Source: Peristeroidobacter agariperforans
Lineage (GTDB): Bacteria > Pseudomonadota > Gammaproteobacteria > Steroidobacterales > Steroidobacteraceae
Assembly: GCF_004138335.1 (NCBI RefSeq)
Contig: NZ_RYFW01000002.1
Span: 1,717,501 to 1,781,500, forward strand
Length of the DNA stretch: 64,000 nt
Direction of reading: 5' to 3'
Shown: one piece after another, positions 17,975 to 26,039 of the stretch
How positions within the stretch are numbered: position 1 is the first letter of the stretch
Layout of the letters: the number at the start of each line of letters is the position of its first letter
Made by a program: the position numbers and the translations under genes
Notes under the pieces: generated by a model
What the model was told of the DNA's origin: nothing
The model's input: only the letters and a program-made list of their open reading frames with translations
Database searches by the model: none

Positions 17975-18607
17975 ATGAGTTTTGCCAAGGTCAAGCTGCA
18001 GCTGGTGCGCGCCATCAAGCCCCAGGCGAACGAGCCGAGCGGGGCGCCCATCGCGGGACCCGGGGCCGATGCCGAGGCGGCGGCGATGATGGATGCCGAG
18101 CGGGCCGCGCTGGTTGAACGGCTTTTCAGCCATCACCGCACGGCCTTGCTTCAATACCTCACGCGGCTGTTGTCCAACAGCGATGACGCGGAGGAGGTGC
18201 TGCAGGAAACCTACGTCCGGCTGTTGCGAGTCGAGCATCTGGATCACCTCGACGATCAGGTGCGCAGGTTTCTGTTCAAGATTGCCACCAACCTGGCGCG
18301 AGACCGCTTTCGCCAGCGCAAGTCGCGCTCGTACGCGGCGCACATTCCCTACGAGCTGGTGGATCTGGTCGGCGAGCAGGAATCGCCCGACGAGATCATC
18401 GATTGGGATCACGGCATGCTGGTCGTGAAGCAGGTGCTGCTGGATCTACCGCCGCGGCACCGGCAAGTGTTCCTGCTGCACGTCACACAAAATATGAGTT
18501 ATCGGACGATCAGTCGTCATCTGGGGGTCAGCACAAAAACAGTGGAGCGCGATATCGCCATGGTCTTGGAATTGTGTCAGAGCCGATTGAGGACGGCGGA
18601 GCGATGA
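17975..18607 (+). CDS. ECF sigma factor, FecI-like
   Basis: This sigma-70-family protein of up to 210 aa has region 2 (HHRTALLQYLTRLLSNSDDAEEVLQETYVRLL, then FLFKIATNLARD) and region 4 (LPPRHRQVFLLHVTQNMSYRTISRHLGVSTKTVERDI). These are typical of FecI-type factors that direct transcription of surface-receptor genes. No ribosome site precedes the ATG at 17975. Internal ATGs at 18086 and 18089 would start at MMDAERAALVERLF and are also plausible. The stop overlaps the ATG of the FecR-like gene. Together with the STN-containing receptor at 13053 this makes a complete cell-surface signalling trio embedded in a catabolic block. Confidence 0.9.
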   Translation: MSFAKVKLQLVRAIKPQANEPSGAPIAGPGADAEAAAMMDAERAALVERLFSHHRTALLQYLTRLLSNSDDAEEVLQETYVRLLRVEHLDHLDDQVRRFLFKIATNLARDRFRQRKSRSYAAHIPYELVDLVGEQESPDEIIDWDHGMLVVKQVLLDLPPRHRQVFLLHVTQNMSYRTISRHLGVSTKTVERDIAMVLELCQSRLRTAER

Positions 18608-19662
18608 GCGACCGAGACCTCAAGAGCAGTAGCTCAACAGACATCCGCGCGGTGGAAGCCGCTGCGGCCCGTTGGTTCGTCCGGCTGCACGATCATCCGG
18701 TCAGCCGCGAGACCGAAGCTGAATTCGATGCCTGGCTCGACCAGGCCGCCGAGCATCGCGAGTGTTACATGCGGTGCGAGCTGGTGACGGCGATGGGGCG
18801 TGGCCTGGCCACCGAGGCCGAGCTGCAGGCGGATATTGATTTCGTTGCGGCGATTGCCGCCCGAGAGGCGGCCGCTCAAGAACGCTCACGTCGTTTCCGG
18901 GAAAAGCGCTCGATCTGGTTGAGCGCCGCGGCGACGGTGCTCCTGATGGTCGCGACCGGCGCGTATTTCTTCACGCACCACGTCGAGACGCAGATTTATC
19001 AAACGCAGGTCGGCGAGCAGCGGCGCGTGGTGCTGGCCGATCACTCGACGGTCACGTTGAACACCGACACCGTGCTGACAGTGAAGCTCTCCGACGAATC
19101 GCGTCGGATCGAGATGCAGCGGGGCGAAGCATTCTTTTCTGTCGCACATGACACCTCGCGTCCGTTTGAAGTGATAGCGGCGGGTGGATTGGTGCGCGCC
19201 GTGGGGACCGAGTTCGGTGTCGAGATGAAACGGGATGGTGTGACGGTGTCGGTGCTCGAAGGCGCGGTCGTGGTGCTGCCCAAAGAGTCCGATTCCGTGG
19301 CCGGCGTGCCGCACCTGACCGCCAACATGGCGGTGAGCTATGGGGGCGGCGGCGGGATCGGCGCGGTGCAAGCGGCCGACGTGAGGCGCATCACCGCTTG
19401 GCGCGAAGGCAAGCTGGTGTTCGACCAGGTGCCGTTGGCCGATGCCATCGCCGAGTTCAACCGCTACTCGCCTCGGAAGGTGCAGGTGAGCTCGGCGAGC
19501 GTCGGCAGCCGTCCCGTGAGCGGGGTGTTGCAGATCGGCGATATGAGCTCGTTGCGCTTCCTCCTGCAGGAGTCGCTGGGCCTGAAGCTGATCGATCAGG
19601 GCGACACGCTGCTGCTGCAGGCCGCGCCGGAGAGCAACCAAACAGGGGATGCCAGACGATGA
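18604..19662 (+). CDS. FecR-family anti-sigma factor
   Basis: This 352-aa protein has an N-terminal DUF4880-like cytoplasmic segment (AARWFVRLHDHPVSRETEAEF...W), one membrane helix at about 103-122, and a periplasmic FecR domain. The periplasmic part shows QVGEQRRVVLADHSTVTLNT and DTSRPFEVIAAGGLVRAVGTEF, then a C-terminal STN-like/DUF4974 part (KLVFDQVPLADAIAEFNRYS). FecR proteins hold or activate their FecI sigma factor in response to a liganded receptor. The start overlaps the sigma stop (ATGA). The stop overlaps the ATG of the dioxygenase small subunit, so regulator and catabolic genes are co-translated. Confidence 0.92.
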   Translation: MSDRDLKSSSSTDIRAVEAAAARWFVRLHDHPVSRETEAEFDAWLDQAAEHRECYMRCELVTAMGRGLATEAELQADIDFVAAIAAREAAAQERSRRFREKRSIWLSAAATVLLMVATGAYFFTHHVETQIYQTQVGEQRRVVLADHSTVTLNTDTVLTVKLSDESRRIEMQRGEAFFSVAHDTSRPFEVIAAGGLVRAVGTEFGVEMKRDGVTVSVLEGAVVVLPKESDSVAGVPHLTANMAVSYGGGGGIGAVQAADVRRITAWREGKLVFDQVPLADAIAEFNRYSPRKVQVSSASVGSRPVSGVLQIGDMSSLRFLLQESLGLKLIDQGDTLLLQAAPESNQTGDARR

Positions 19663-20171
19663 CTGCGGAATTTCAAACGGCCGGATTTCAAACCGTGTTC
19701 GGCTCGCTGCAGGACTATGCCAAGGGCGAGCTCGAGATCATCAACGACAGCCCGAAGAACTACGCGTTCTCGAATGTCTTTGACGTTGCTTCGCGCTCCG
19801 CTGCGTATGAGAAGGTGGTGGTGGCGATCAACCTGGGCTACGTGCTCGAGACGCTGCGGGCCGAAGGCACGTCGCCCTGGTTTGCGGCCTCGCACGACGA
19901 GTTCGCGATCGTGATGGACGGCGAGGTGGAGGTGGAACTGGTGAAGCTCGAGGCTCCAGCGGCGCCGGCATCGAAGAGGGGCACGGTCCAGCTGTCCGGC
20001 GCTCCGGTCGGACGAAGGATGGGACACGTCAAGTGCAAGCGTGGCCACCAGGTGTTGCTGCCGCAGGGCGCGGCTTACCGCTTCAAGGCGGCGCGCCCGG
20101 GCGTGATTCTGTTGCAGACCATCGAAGGCGAGCTGTCGAAGCAGAAGTGGCGAGAGATTTGTTACACCTGA
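19659..20171 (+). CDS. hapC: Hydroquinone 1,2-dioxygenase small subunit (HapC/PnpC-like)
   Basis: This 170-aa cupin-like protein corresponds in length and position to the small subunit (about 18 kDa) of the two-component hydroquinone 1,2-dioxygenase from 4-hydroxyacetophenone and 4-nitrophenol degraders. That enzyme opens hydroquinone to 4-hydroxymuconic semialdehyde and needs Fe(II). Visible features are YAKGELEIINDSPKNYAFSN, SPWFAASHDEFAIVMDGEVEVE and a final GVILLQTIEGELSKQKWREI. The small subunit pairs with the large subunit encoded 11 nt downstream. ATG 19659 overlaps the FecR stop. I recognise the pair rather than individual ligands; the subunit is thought to support an active site in the large subunit. 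Confidence 0.85.
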   Translation: MTAEFQTAGFQTVFGSLQDYAKGELEIINDSPKNYAFSNVFDVASRSAAYEKVVVAINLGYVLETLRAEGTSPWFAASHDEFAIVMDGEVEVELVKLEAPAAPASKRGTVQLSGAPVGRRMGHVKCKRGHQVLLPQGAAYRFKAARPGVILLQTIEGELSKQKWREICYT

Positions 20172-20182
20172 GGGCGAGAACA

Positions 20183-21178
20183 ATGAGTGCATTGGACGTG
20201 GTGGCGTCACCCGCGAGCAACGAAACCGGCTATCGCAGTTTCCAGCTCGGCAGCTTCTCGTTCAGCCGCGACGAATATTTCGTGCGCGTCGGCTGGGAGG
20301 CGAACGGCCAGCAGCTCTCCCACAAGATGTCGGCTGATGCGTTCCTGCGAGCCGTCATGCGTGATGTCGCCTGGGGCTTCTTCTACGGCTGGGTGAATTT
20401 CGACGCGATGATCGGCACGCGCAATCTCTACGGCAAAGTGGAGTTCTACGCCGGCACTTACAACCCGGCGTACAAAGAGCGCGGCCTCGATCACACGGAG
20501 ACGTTCGATTCGCGCCAGATCATGGCGACCTTCAAGGCCATGCTGGATGACTGGACCAACGAGGGCTTCGATCCATTCGCCGCGCCGGATGAGACGAGCA
20601 AGAGCTGGCTGGGCAAGAAACGTGGCAACAATCGCGGCGCCATCGAGCGTGAGCGTCAGGCGTGCAAGCGCATGCCGGGATTGCCGGGCGATGCGGAGCT
20701 GCGCACCGATGCGAACGGTTATCCGGTAAATCGCGCATTCGCCGATGTTTCTCAAGACGAACCGGAGATTCATGCCGAGCCCGGCTTCGAGGACGAGCTG
20801 CACGCGTTCAGCCTGTTCGCTTATCTGTCGCGCTCGGACGTGACGTGGAATCCCTCGGTGTCCTCCGTGCTCGAGCGCAGCCTGTGCTGCCCGACGACCG
20901 AGGAATACATCCTGCCGATCAAGCACGGCAACGATCGCGTCGAATGGTTCATCCAGCTGAGCGATGAGCTGGAATGGCAGATCGAGGACAAGAACACCGG
21001 TGCGCCGCGCGCCAAGGTGATCATGAAGGCCGGCGACGTCGCGGCCATGCCGGCGGACATTCGCCATCAAGGCTTCTCCAAGAAGCGCTCCATGCTGCTG
21101 GTGTGGGAGAACGCCACGCCCGAGCTGCCGCAGCTGTACGAGAGCGGCAAGCTGAAGCCGTATCCGGTGGAATTCTAG
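20183..21178 (+). CDS. hapD: Hydroquinone 1,2-dioxygenase large subunit (HapD/PnpD-like)
   Basis: This 331-aa protein (about 38 kDa) matches the large subunit of HapCD/PnpCD. Characteristic segments are FQLGSFSFSRDEYFVRVGWE, FFYGWVNFDAMIGTRNLYGKVEFYAG and a C-terminal cupin with ILPIKHGNDRVEWFIQLSDELEWQIED and DVAAMPADIRHQGFSKKRS. The enzyme belongs to a separate structural class of Fe(II) ring-cleavage dioxygenases, distinct from intradiol and vicinal-oxygen-chelate enzymes. The His and acidic residues of the C-terminal cupin are likely iron ligands; I do not assign them individually. AGGGCGAG upstream of the ATG is a fair ribosome site. The dehydrogenase for its product follows after 93 nt. 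Confidence 0.87.
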   Translation: MSALDVVASPASNETGYRSFQLGSFSFSRDEYFVRVGWEANGQQLSHKMSADAFLRAVMRDVAWGFFYGWVNFDAMIGTRNLYGKVEFYAGTYNPAYKERGLDHTETFDSRQIMATFKAMLDDWTNEGFDPFAAPDETSKSWLGKKRGNNRGAIERERQACKRMPGLPGDAELRTDANGYPVNRAFADVSQDEPEIHAEPGFEDELHAFSLFAYLSRSDVTWNPSVSSVLERSLCCPTTEEYILPIKHGNDRVEWFIQLSDELEWQIEDKNTGAPRAKVIMKAGDVAAMPADIRHQGFSKKRSMLLVWENATPELPQLYESGKLKPYPVEF

Positions 21179-21271
21179 ACCTCCGACTCCGGTTGTTTTC
21201 CCAATCGAAGCACAACACACCGTTGCCGATGGTGGCAACGGCAACGGGGCACTATTGCCCGCGAGTTGACC

Positions 21272-22741
21272 ATGACACTGCAGACCAAACTGTACATCGG
21301 CGGCGAATTCGTCGACGCGCTCGACGGCGCGACGCTGGACGTCATCAATCCATTCGACGGCTCGGTGATCGCCAGCGTCGCGGAGGCCAAGGCCGCTGAC
21401 GTCGATAGGGCGGTGGCAGCGGCAACCAAGGCGTTTCCAGCCTGGCGCGCGATGCCGGCCATGCAACGCGGTCGTTTGCTAGGCAAACTGGCCGATGCGA
21501 TCGAAGCGCACGCGGAGGAGCTCGCGGAGCTCGAATCGATCGACACCGGCCATCCGATTCGCGACACCAAGGGTCTCGACGTACCTCGCACGGCGGTGAC
21601 GTTTCGTTACTTCGCCGGCATGGCCGATAAGCACCAGGGCAGCGTGGTGCCGGTCGAAGCAGGTTTCCTGAATTACGTGCAGCGGGAGCCGGTCGGAGTC
21701 GTCGGGCAGATCGTTCCCTGGAATTTCCCGTTGATGTTCACCAGCTGGAAGATGGGTCCGGCGCTCGCGGCCGGCAATACGGTCGTGTTGAAGCCGGCGG
21801 AGATCACGCCGCTGTCGACATTGAAGATTGCGCAGCTGATGGCGGAAGTCGGTTTCCCGCCCGGCGTGGTCAACATCATCCCTGGCTTCGGTCACACGGC
21901 CGGTCAGCATCTGGCCGAGCACCCCGGCGTGCAGAAGATCGCGTTCACCGGCTCGACGGCCGTCGGTCGGCGCATCGTGCAGGCGTCGGCGGGCAATCTG
22001 AAGCGCGTGCAGCTGGAATTGGGCGGCAAGGGCGCGAACATCGTGTTCGCCGATGCAAATCTGCCGGCGGCTATCAATGGCAGCGCCTTCGCGATCTTCC
22101 ACAATCAAGGGCAGGCGTGTATCGCGGGCTCGCGATTGCTGCTGCAAGAAGACATCGCGGCGCCGTTCCTCGAAGGTTTCCTCAAGCTGGCCAGGTCCAT
22201 CAAGTTGGGCGATCCATTGGATCCGACGACCGAGATGGGGCCGCTCACGTCGCAGAAACAACAGCAGAGCGTGCTCACCTACTGCGAGGTGGCGAAACAG
22301 CAGGGCGCTGAAGTCATTACCGGCGGACGCAAGCCGGAAGCGGCAGCATTGTCGAAAGGCTTCTTCGTCGAGCCCACGATCGTCAAAGCGCAGCCGAAGG
22401 ATCGCGTATGCCAGGAAGAGGTGTTCGGGCCGTTCGTTTCGGTCACTACGTTCAAAGACGAGGCCGAAGCCGTCGCGATTGCCAACTCGACCGAGTATGG
22501 CCTCGGCGGCGGCTTGTGGACGACGAACCTGCAGCGTGCGCATCGCATGGCGGGCACGATGCGGGCGGGCATGGTGTGGATCAATAGTTACAAGCGCGTC
22601 AACCCCGGCTCGCCGTTCGGCGGCGTCGGCAGCTCCGGCTACGGACGCGAGATGGGCTTCGAAGCCATGCACGACTACACCGAAGCAAAGTCGGTGTGGG
22701 TCAACGTGGACGCACAGATTCCTCCTCATTACCCGCGCTGA
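21272..22741 (+). CDS. hapE: 4-hydroxymuconic semialdehyde dehydrogenase (aldehyde dehydrogenase)
   Basis: This 489-aa NAD(P)-dependent aldehyde dehydrogenase has Glu at about 249 (LELGGKGAN) and the catalytic Cys at about 283 (GQACIAGSR). It also has the NAD-binding FTGSTAVGRRI and the PWNFPLMFTSWKMGPALAAG segment. Next to the hydroquinone dioxygenase subunits, its expected job is oxidation of 4-hydroxymuconic semialdehyde to maleylacetate, which maleylacetate reductase then uses. General ALDH similarity alone would not fix the substrate; context does. ATG 21272 is preferred over the in-frame TTG two codons upstream. Confidence 0.85.
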   Translation: MTLQTKLYIGGEFVDALDGATLDVINPFDGSVIASVAEAKAADVDRAVAAATKAFPAWRAMPAMQRGRLLGKLADAIEAHAEELAELESIDTGHPIRDTKGLDVPRTAVTFRYFAGMADKHQGSVVPVEAGFLNYVQREPVGVVGQIVPWNFPLMFTSWKMGPALAAGNTVVLKPAEITPLSTLKIAQLMAEVGFPPGVVNIIPGFGHTAGQHLAEHPGVQKIAFTGSTAVGRRIVQASAGNLKRVQLELGGKGANIVFADANLPAAINGSAFAIFHNQGQACIAGSRLLLQEDIAAPFLEGFLKLARSIKLGDPLDPTTEMGPLTSQKQQQSVLTYCEVAKQQGAEVITGGRKPEAAALSKGFFVEPTIVKAQPKDRVCQEEVFGPFVSVTTFKDEAEAVAIANSTEYGLGGGLWTTNLQRAHRMAGTMRAGMVWINSYKRVNPGSPFGGVGSSGYGREMGFEAMHDYTEAKSVWVNVDAQIPPHYPR

Positions 22742-22743
22742 GC

Positions 22744-23121
22744 GTGAGTTGGAAATCGCATCCGTACGCCCCGGCAGCGGACACCGAAGTGTGTTCGCTC
22801 GATGCGGTGCCGGATGGCGGGTGCGTCGAAGTCGGCTTCGGTGTTGACGGGCAGGCGCTGCGACTGATTGTCCTGCGCAGCGGCGACGAGGCGTGGGCCT
22901 ACGTGAATGTTTGTCCGCATTTCTCGCTGCCGTTGAACTCTCGTCCGGGCGAGTTCCTCGTGACGGCGGATCGGCATCTCATGTGCGCGTATCACTGCGC
23001 GTTGTTTCGATTTCACGATGGCCTGTGCGTCGATGGGCCGGCGAAAGATCGCAGCCTCGAGGCGGTGCCTGTGACCGTCGTCGACGGTGTCGTGCGGATC
23101 GGCGTGGCGGGTGATCGATGA
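22744..23121 (+). CDS. Small Rieske [2Fe-2S] protein
   Basis: This 125-aa protein carries the Rieske ligands in CPH (about residue 59) and CAYHC (about 81-85), the C-x-H...C-x2-H pattern of ferredoxin-like Rieske proteins. GTG at 22744 lies 2 nt after the dehydrogenase stop. The stop overlaps the ATG of the AAA+ gene, so it is tightly inside the operon. No oxygenase large subunit of the Rieske type is present, so it is not a simple hydroxylase ferredoxin. By analogy with XylT/NahT, which re-reduce oxidised iron in extradiol dioxygenases, it may keep the HapCD iron ferrous (inference). Confidence 0.85.
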   Translation: MSWKSHPYAPAADTEVCSLDAVPDGGCVEVGFGVDGQALRLIVLRSGDEAWAYVNVCPHFSLPLNSRPGEFLVTADRHLMCAYHCALFRFHDGLCVDGPAKDRSLEAVPVTVVDGVVRIGVAGDR

Positions 23122-24065
23122 GCGACGATGCCGAACTGTTCGCGCTGCCGGACACGACCGTGTCGTTGCGAATGGCCTTTGGCATCGATCGCGAGGGCGT
23201 CGTGCCGGCCTTCAGTCGGCGCAACGATCATGTGCCGCCGGTGGATGCTTCCTATCGCTTCGATCCTGAAACGACGCTCGCCATTCTTGCCGGCTTTGCT
23301 CACAACCGGCGCGTCCTGGTGCAGGGATATCACGGCACGGGCAAGTCGACGCATATCGAGCAGGTGGCGGCGCGGCTCAATTGGCCGTGCGTTCGAATCA
23401 ATCTCGATGGGCATGTCAGCCGGATCGATTTGATCGGCCGAGACGCCATTGTCATTCGCGAGCACCGGCAGGTGACGGAGTTTCAGGAAGGCATCCTGCC
23501 TTGGGCGTTGCGCCGGAACGTTGCGTTGATTTTCGATGAGTACGACGCAGGGCGGCCGGATGTGATGTTTGTTTTGCAGCGGGTGCTCGAAGCGGAGGGC
23601 TCGCTGACGTTGCTCGATCAGAACCGGGTTATTGCGCCGCATGCGTGCTTCAGGCTGTTCGCAACGTCGAACACGATCGGGTTGGGGGATGCGAGCGGGC
23701 TGTATCACGGCACGCAGCTCATCAACCAGGGGCACCTGGATCGGTGGCATATCGTTGCGGTGCTGAACTATCTGAAGCCGGTGGTGGAAATGGCCATCGT
23801 GCGCGCTCGGGTGCCGGCGTTTGCGGATCGATGGCCGGAGGCGATCGAGTTCATGGTGATGCTCGCTGGATTGATCCGACAGGCATTCGTGGCCGGAGAT
23901 ATTTCGACGGTGATGTCGCCGCGGGCGGTCATCTCGTGGGCGGAGAATGCGGTGATCTTCGGTGATCTGAGGCGCGCGTTCGAGCTCAGCTTTTTGAACA
24001 AGTGCGACGAGTCCGAGCGGGCGGCGGTCATGGAACTGCATCAGCGCTGCTTTGGGGGTGCCTGA
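23118..24065 (+). CDS. CobS-like AAA+ ATPase (MoxR/CobS family)
   Basis: This 315-aa AAA+ protein is very close to the CobS subunit of aerobic cobaltochelatase. It has FGID near the start, Walker [10 protein letters not shown] at about 70-78, [20 protein letters not shown], Walker [16 protein letters not shown] at about 137-151, and the [20 protein letters not shown] sensor segment. CobS works with CobT and CobN to insert cobalt into the corrin ring. Here there is no CobN or any other corrin gene; the pair sits in a dioxygenase operon. Related AAA+/VWA pairs (NorQ/NorD, CbbQ/CbbO) activate or metallate enzymes. It overlaps both neighbours by 4 and 1 nt. Confidence 0.88.
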   Translation: MSDDAELFALPDTTVSLRMAFGIDREGVVPAFSRRNDHVPPVDASYRFDPETTLAILAGFAHNRRVLVQGYHGTGKSTHIEQVAARLNWPCVRINLDGHVSRIDLIGRDAIVIREHRQVTEFQEGILPWALRRNVALIFDEYDAGRPDVMFVLQRVLEAEGSLTLLDQNRVIAPHACFRLFATSNTIGLGDASGLYHGTQLINQGHLDRWHIVAVLNYLKPVVEMAIVRARVPAFADRWPEAIEFMVMLAGLIRQAFVAGDISTVMSPRAVISWAENAVIFGDLRRAFELSFLNKCDESERAAVMELHQRCFGGA

Positions 24066-25681
24066 TGCCTGGCGCTCCCGGCACTGAAGTACGGCTGGGG
24101 CGGCTGAAGCATGCGTCGTTGACGACACTGAAGGCGATCAGTCATGTCGCCGATCCGCCGGGAGCGGCTGCGCTCATCGAAGCGATACGACAACTGCCGG
24201 GCGACTCCGATGCGCTCGCCATCTGGCGAGGTCGAGTGGATGCGCACGCGTTGAGATTGAGATTCAACGATCCGGCACTGCACGCCGAGTTGCGTCCTGC
24301 CGGCGCGGCGGCGCCATTGTTTGATGCGCTCGAGCAATGTCGAGTCGAGGCGCTCGGTGTAAGACTCTTTCCAGGTGCTCGCGTCAACCTGCGTGCGTTC
24401 CATGGTGCTTGTCCGGTGGATGTCGAGCGTCGAGCGAAGCTCGACGATGCCATGATCGGGCTGGCACCACTGATCTTCGATCAACGGGCGTTCGGCACAG
24501 AAGCCGCCAGGCTTGCAGCCGCGATCGCGCGCGGCGAGCGAAACGACACCGAAGAGCCGGAGGAGCCGAGCGACCGGCCTGATGGTGCTGTAGAAACGCA
24601 GCAGCGGAATTTCACTGAGGTGCAAGCGGAGCGCGCACAGGTAGACATCCTGCGTCGAATCAGCAATGAACCTCGCGGCCGCGTCGTGCCAAGACGAACG
24701 CCTCGTCAAGCAGGCGAGCCCGGCTATCGCGCCTTCACCCAACAGTTCGACGCCGTCGTCGACGCATCCTCCTTGATCGACGACGCGATGCGACGAGACC
24801 TGTTGCGCCAGTTCGATGACATATCGACGACATCGCGCAGACACGTCAGCCGCTGGGCACATCGCCTGCAGCGTTATCTCCTCTCACGCCAGCGTCGAGC
24901 CTGGACCTTCGATTGTGAAGAGGGGCTGCTCGACTCCGGCCGTCTCGCCCGCGTCGTCTGCGATCCTTCACTGCCGTTGTTGTTCAAGCAGGAAACCGAC
25001 ACCGACTGGCCCGAAACCGCCGTCACCCTCCTGATCGACAACTCCGGCTCGATGCGAGGCGCGCCCATCGTGATCGCATCTGTCTGCGCCGAGCAGCTGG
25101 GCGCCGTGCTCGAGCGCTGCGGAGTCACGACAGAAATTCTCGGCTTCACGACCCAACGCTGGCGTGGCGGGCGCAGCCGCGAACGCTGGATCGCAGAGCG
25201 CCGGCCACCGAACCCGGGCCGTCTCACCGACCTGAATCACATCATCTATAAGTCCGCCGACGTTCCGTGGCGGCACGCTCGCCGCAACCTCATCGCGATG
25301 CTCGATGAATCCTTGCTCAAGGAGAACGTCGACGGGGAGGCGCTGCTCTGGGCCTACCAGCGGCTGCGTCGCCGGCCCGAGCGCAGAAAAATCCTGATGG
25401 TCATTTCCGACGGCGCGCCGCTCGACGGTGCAACGCTGTCAGCAAACGATTTCGGTTACCTGGACCGGCACCTGCGCTCGGTCATCGAAGCGCTCGAAGC
25501 CGACAGCGCCTTCGAGCTGCTGGCGATCGGCATCGGCCACGATGTCGGCTCCTACTATGCCAATGCGTTTACTGTTACCGAGCCCCAAGAACTCGGCGAA
25601 GCCATGGTGAGGCAGCTCGTTGCACGACTGAAGGATGGCGGCAACAGCCGACAGCGGACGGTTCGCGGGTCGAGCCTATGA
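24065..25681 (+). CDS. CobT-like VWA-domain protein
   Basis: This 538-aa protein has an N-terminal helical region, an acidic low-complexity patch (NDTEEPEEPSD, about 160-172), and a C-terminal von Willebrand factor A domain. The MIDAS motif DNSGSMRG is at about 325, and HARRNLIAMLDESLLKENVDGEALLWAY and ILMVISDGAPLDGATLS are CobT hallmarks. CobT is the VWA partner of CobS and forms a chaperone-like hexamer. It is shorter than typical cobaltochelatase CobT (about 630 aa). It starts 1 nt inside the CobS-like stop. With CobN absent, a metal-loading or activation role for the local Fe dioxygenase is proposed (inference). Confidence 0.88.
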   Translation: MPGAPGTEVRLGRLKHASLTTLKAISHVADPPGAAALIEAIRQLPGDSDALAIWRGRVDAHALRLRFNDPALHAELRPAGAAAPLFDALEQCRVEALGVRLFPGARVNLRAFHGACPVDVERRAKLDDAMIGLAPLIFDQRAFGTEAARLAAAIARGERNDTEEPEEPSDRPDGAVETQQRNFTEVQAERAQVDILRRISNEPRGRVVPRRTPRQAGEPGYRAFTQQFDAVVDASSLIDDAMRRDLLRQFDDISTTSRRHVSRWAHRLQRYLLSRQRRAWTFDCEEGLLDSGRLARVVCDPSLPLLFKQETDTDWPETAVTLLIDNSGSMRGAPIVIASVCAEQLGAVLERCGVTTEILGFTTQRWRGGRSRERWIAERRPPNPGRLTDLNHIIYKSADVPWRHARRNLIAMLDESLLKENVDGEALLWAYQRLRRRPERRKILMVISDGAPLDGATLSANDFGYLDRHLRSVIEALEADSAFELLAIGIGHDVGSYYANAFTVTEPQELGEAMVRQLVARLKDGGNSRQRTVRGSSL

Positions 25682-25707
25682 AGACAAAGTACGAACAGAG
25701 TTCCGCG

Positions 25708-26025
25708 ATGGTAAAGCACCTGGTGATGTGGCGCTTGCGAGCCGCCGAGAATGGCGAGCGCGCCGAGCAATTAGCGTCGATCGCGCGGGCCATCGAAGCC
25801 ATGCGCAACGGTATTCACGGCCTGCAGCGGGTCGAGCTGGGGCGCGATCAGTCGCAGGTCTCCGACTCGGCCGACCTGGTTCTGTACTGCGAGTTCGACA
25901 GCTGGGCGGCGCTGCAGGCGTACGAAACCCATCCGCTGCACGAGCAGCTCAAACGTTTGATCGGGCCGCTGCGCGTCGAGCGCCGCGTGGTCGACTACGA
26001 AACCAGCATGACATTGGACGCATGA
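25708..26025 (+). CDS. Dabb (stress-responsive alpha/beta barrel) domain protein
   Basis: This protein of about 105 aa starts MVKHLVMWRLR, the usual opening of Dabb-domain proteins, and includes VELGRDQSQVSDSADLVLYC and HPLHEQLKRLIGPL. Dabb dimers form small ligand-binding barrels; relatives include polyketide cyclases and EthD-like proteins. An upstream ATG at 25678 overlaps the CobT stop and would add ten residues, so either start may be used. The gene is part of the same operon. Binding or protecting a reactive quinone or semialdehyde intermediate is a possible role (inference). Confidence 0.8.
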   Translation: MVKHLVMWRLRAAENGERAEQLASIARAIEAMRNGIHGLQRVELGRDQSQVSDSADLVLYCEFDSWAALQAYETHPLHEQLKRLIGPLRVERRVVDYETSMTLDA

Positions 26026-26039
26026 CATTCGGGGGAACA

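Noticed and set aside
23118-25681. Cobalamin biosynthesis (cobaltochelatase CobS/CobT) as the pathway
   Set aside because: No CobN, corrin methyltransferase or cobalamin transporter is present. The genes are coupled to dioxygenase genes on both sides. The family likeness is kept, the pathway assignment is not.
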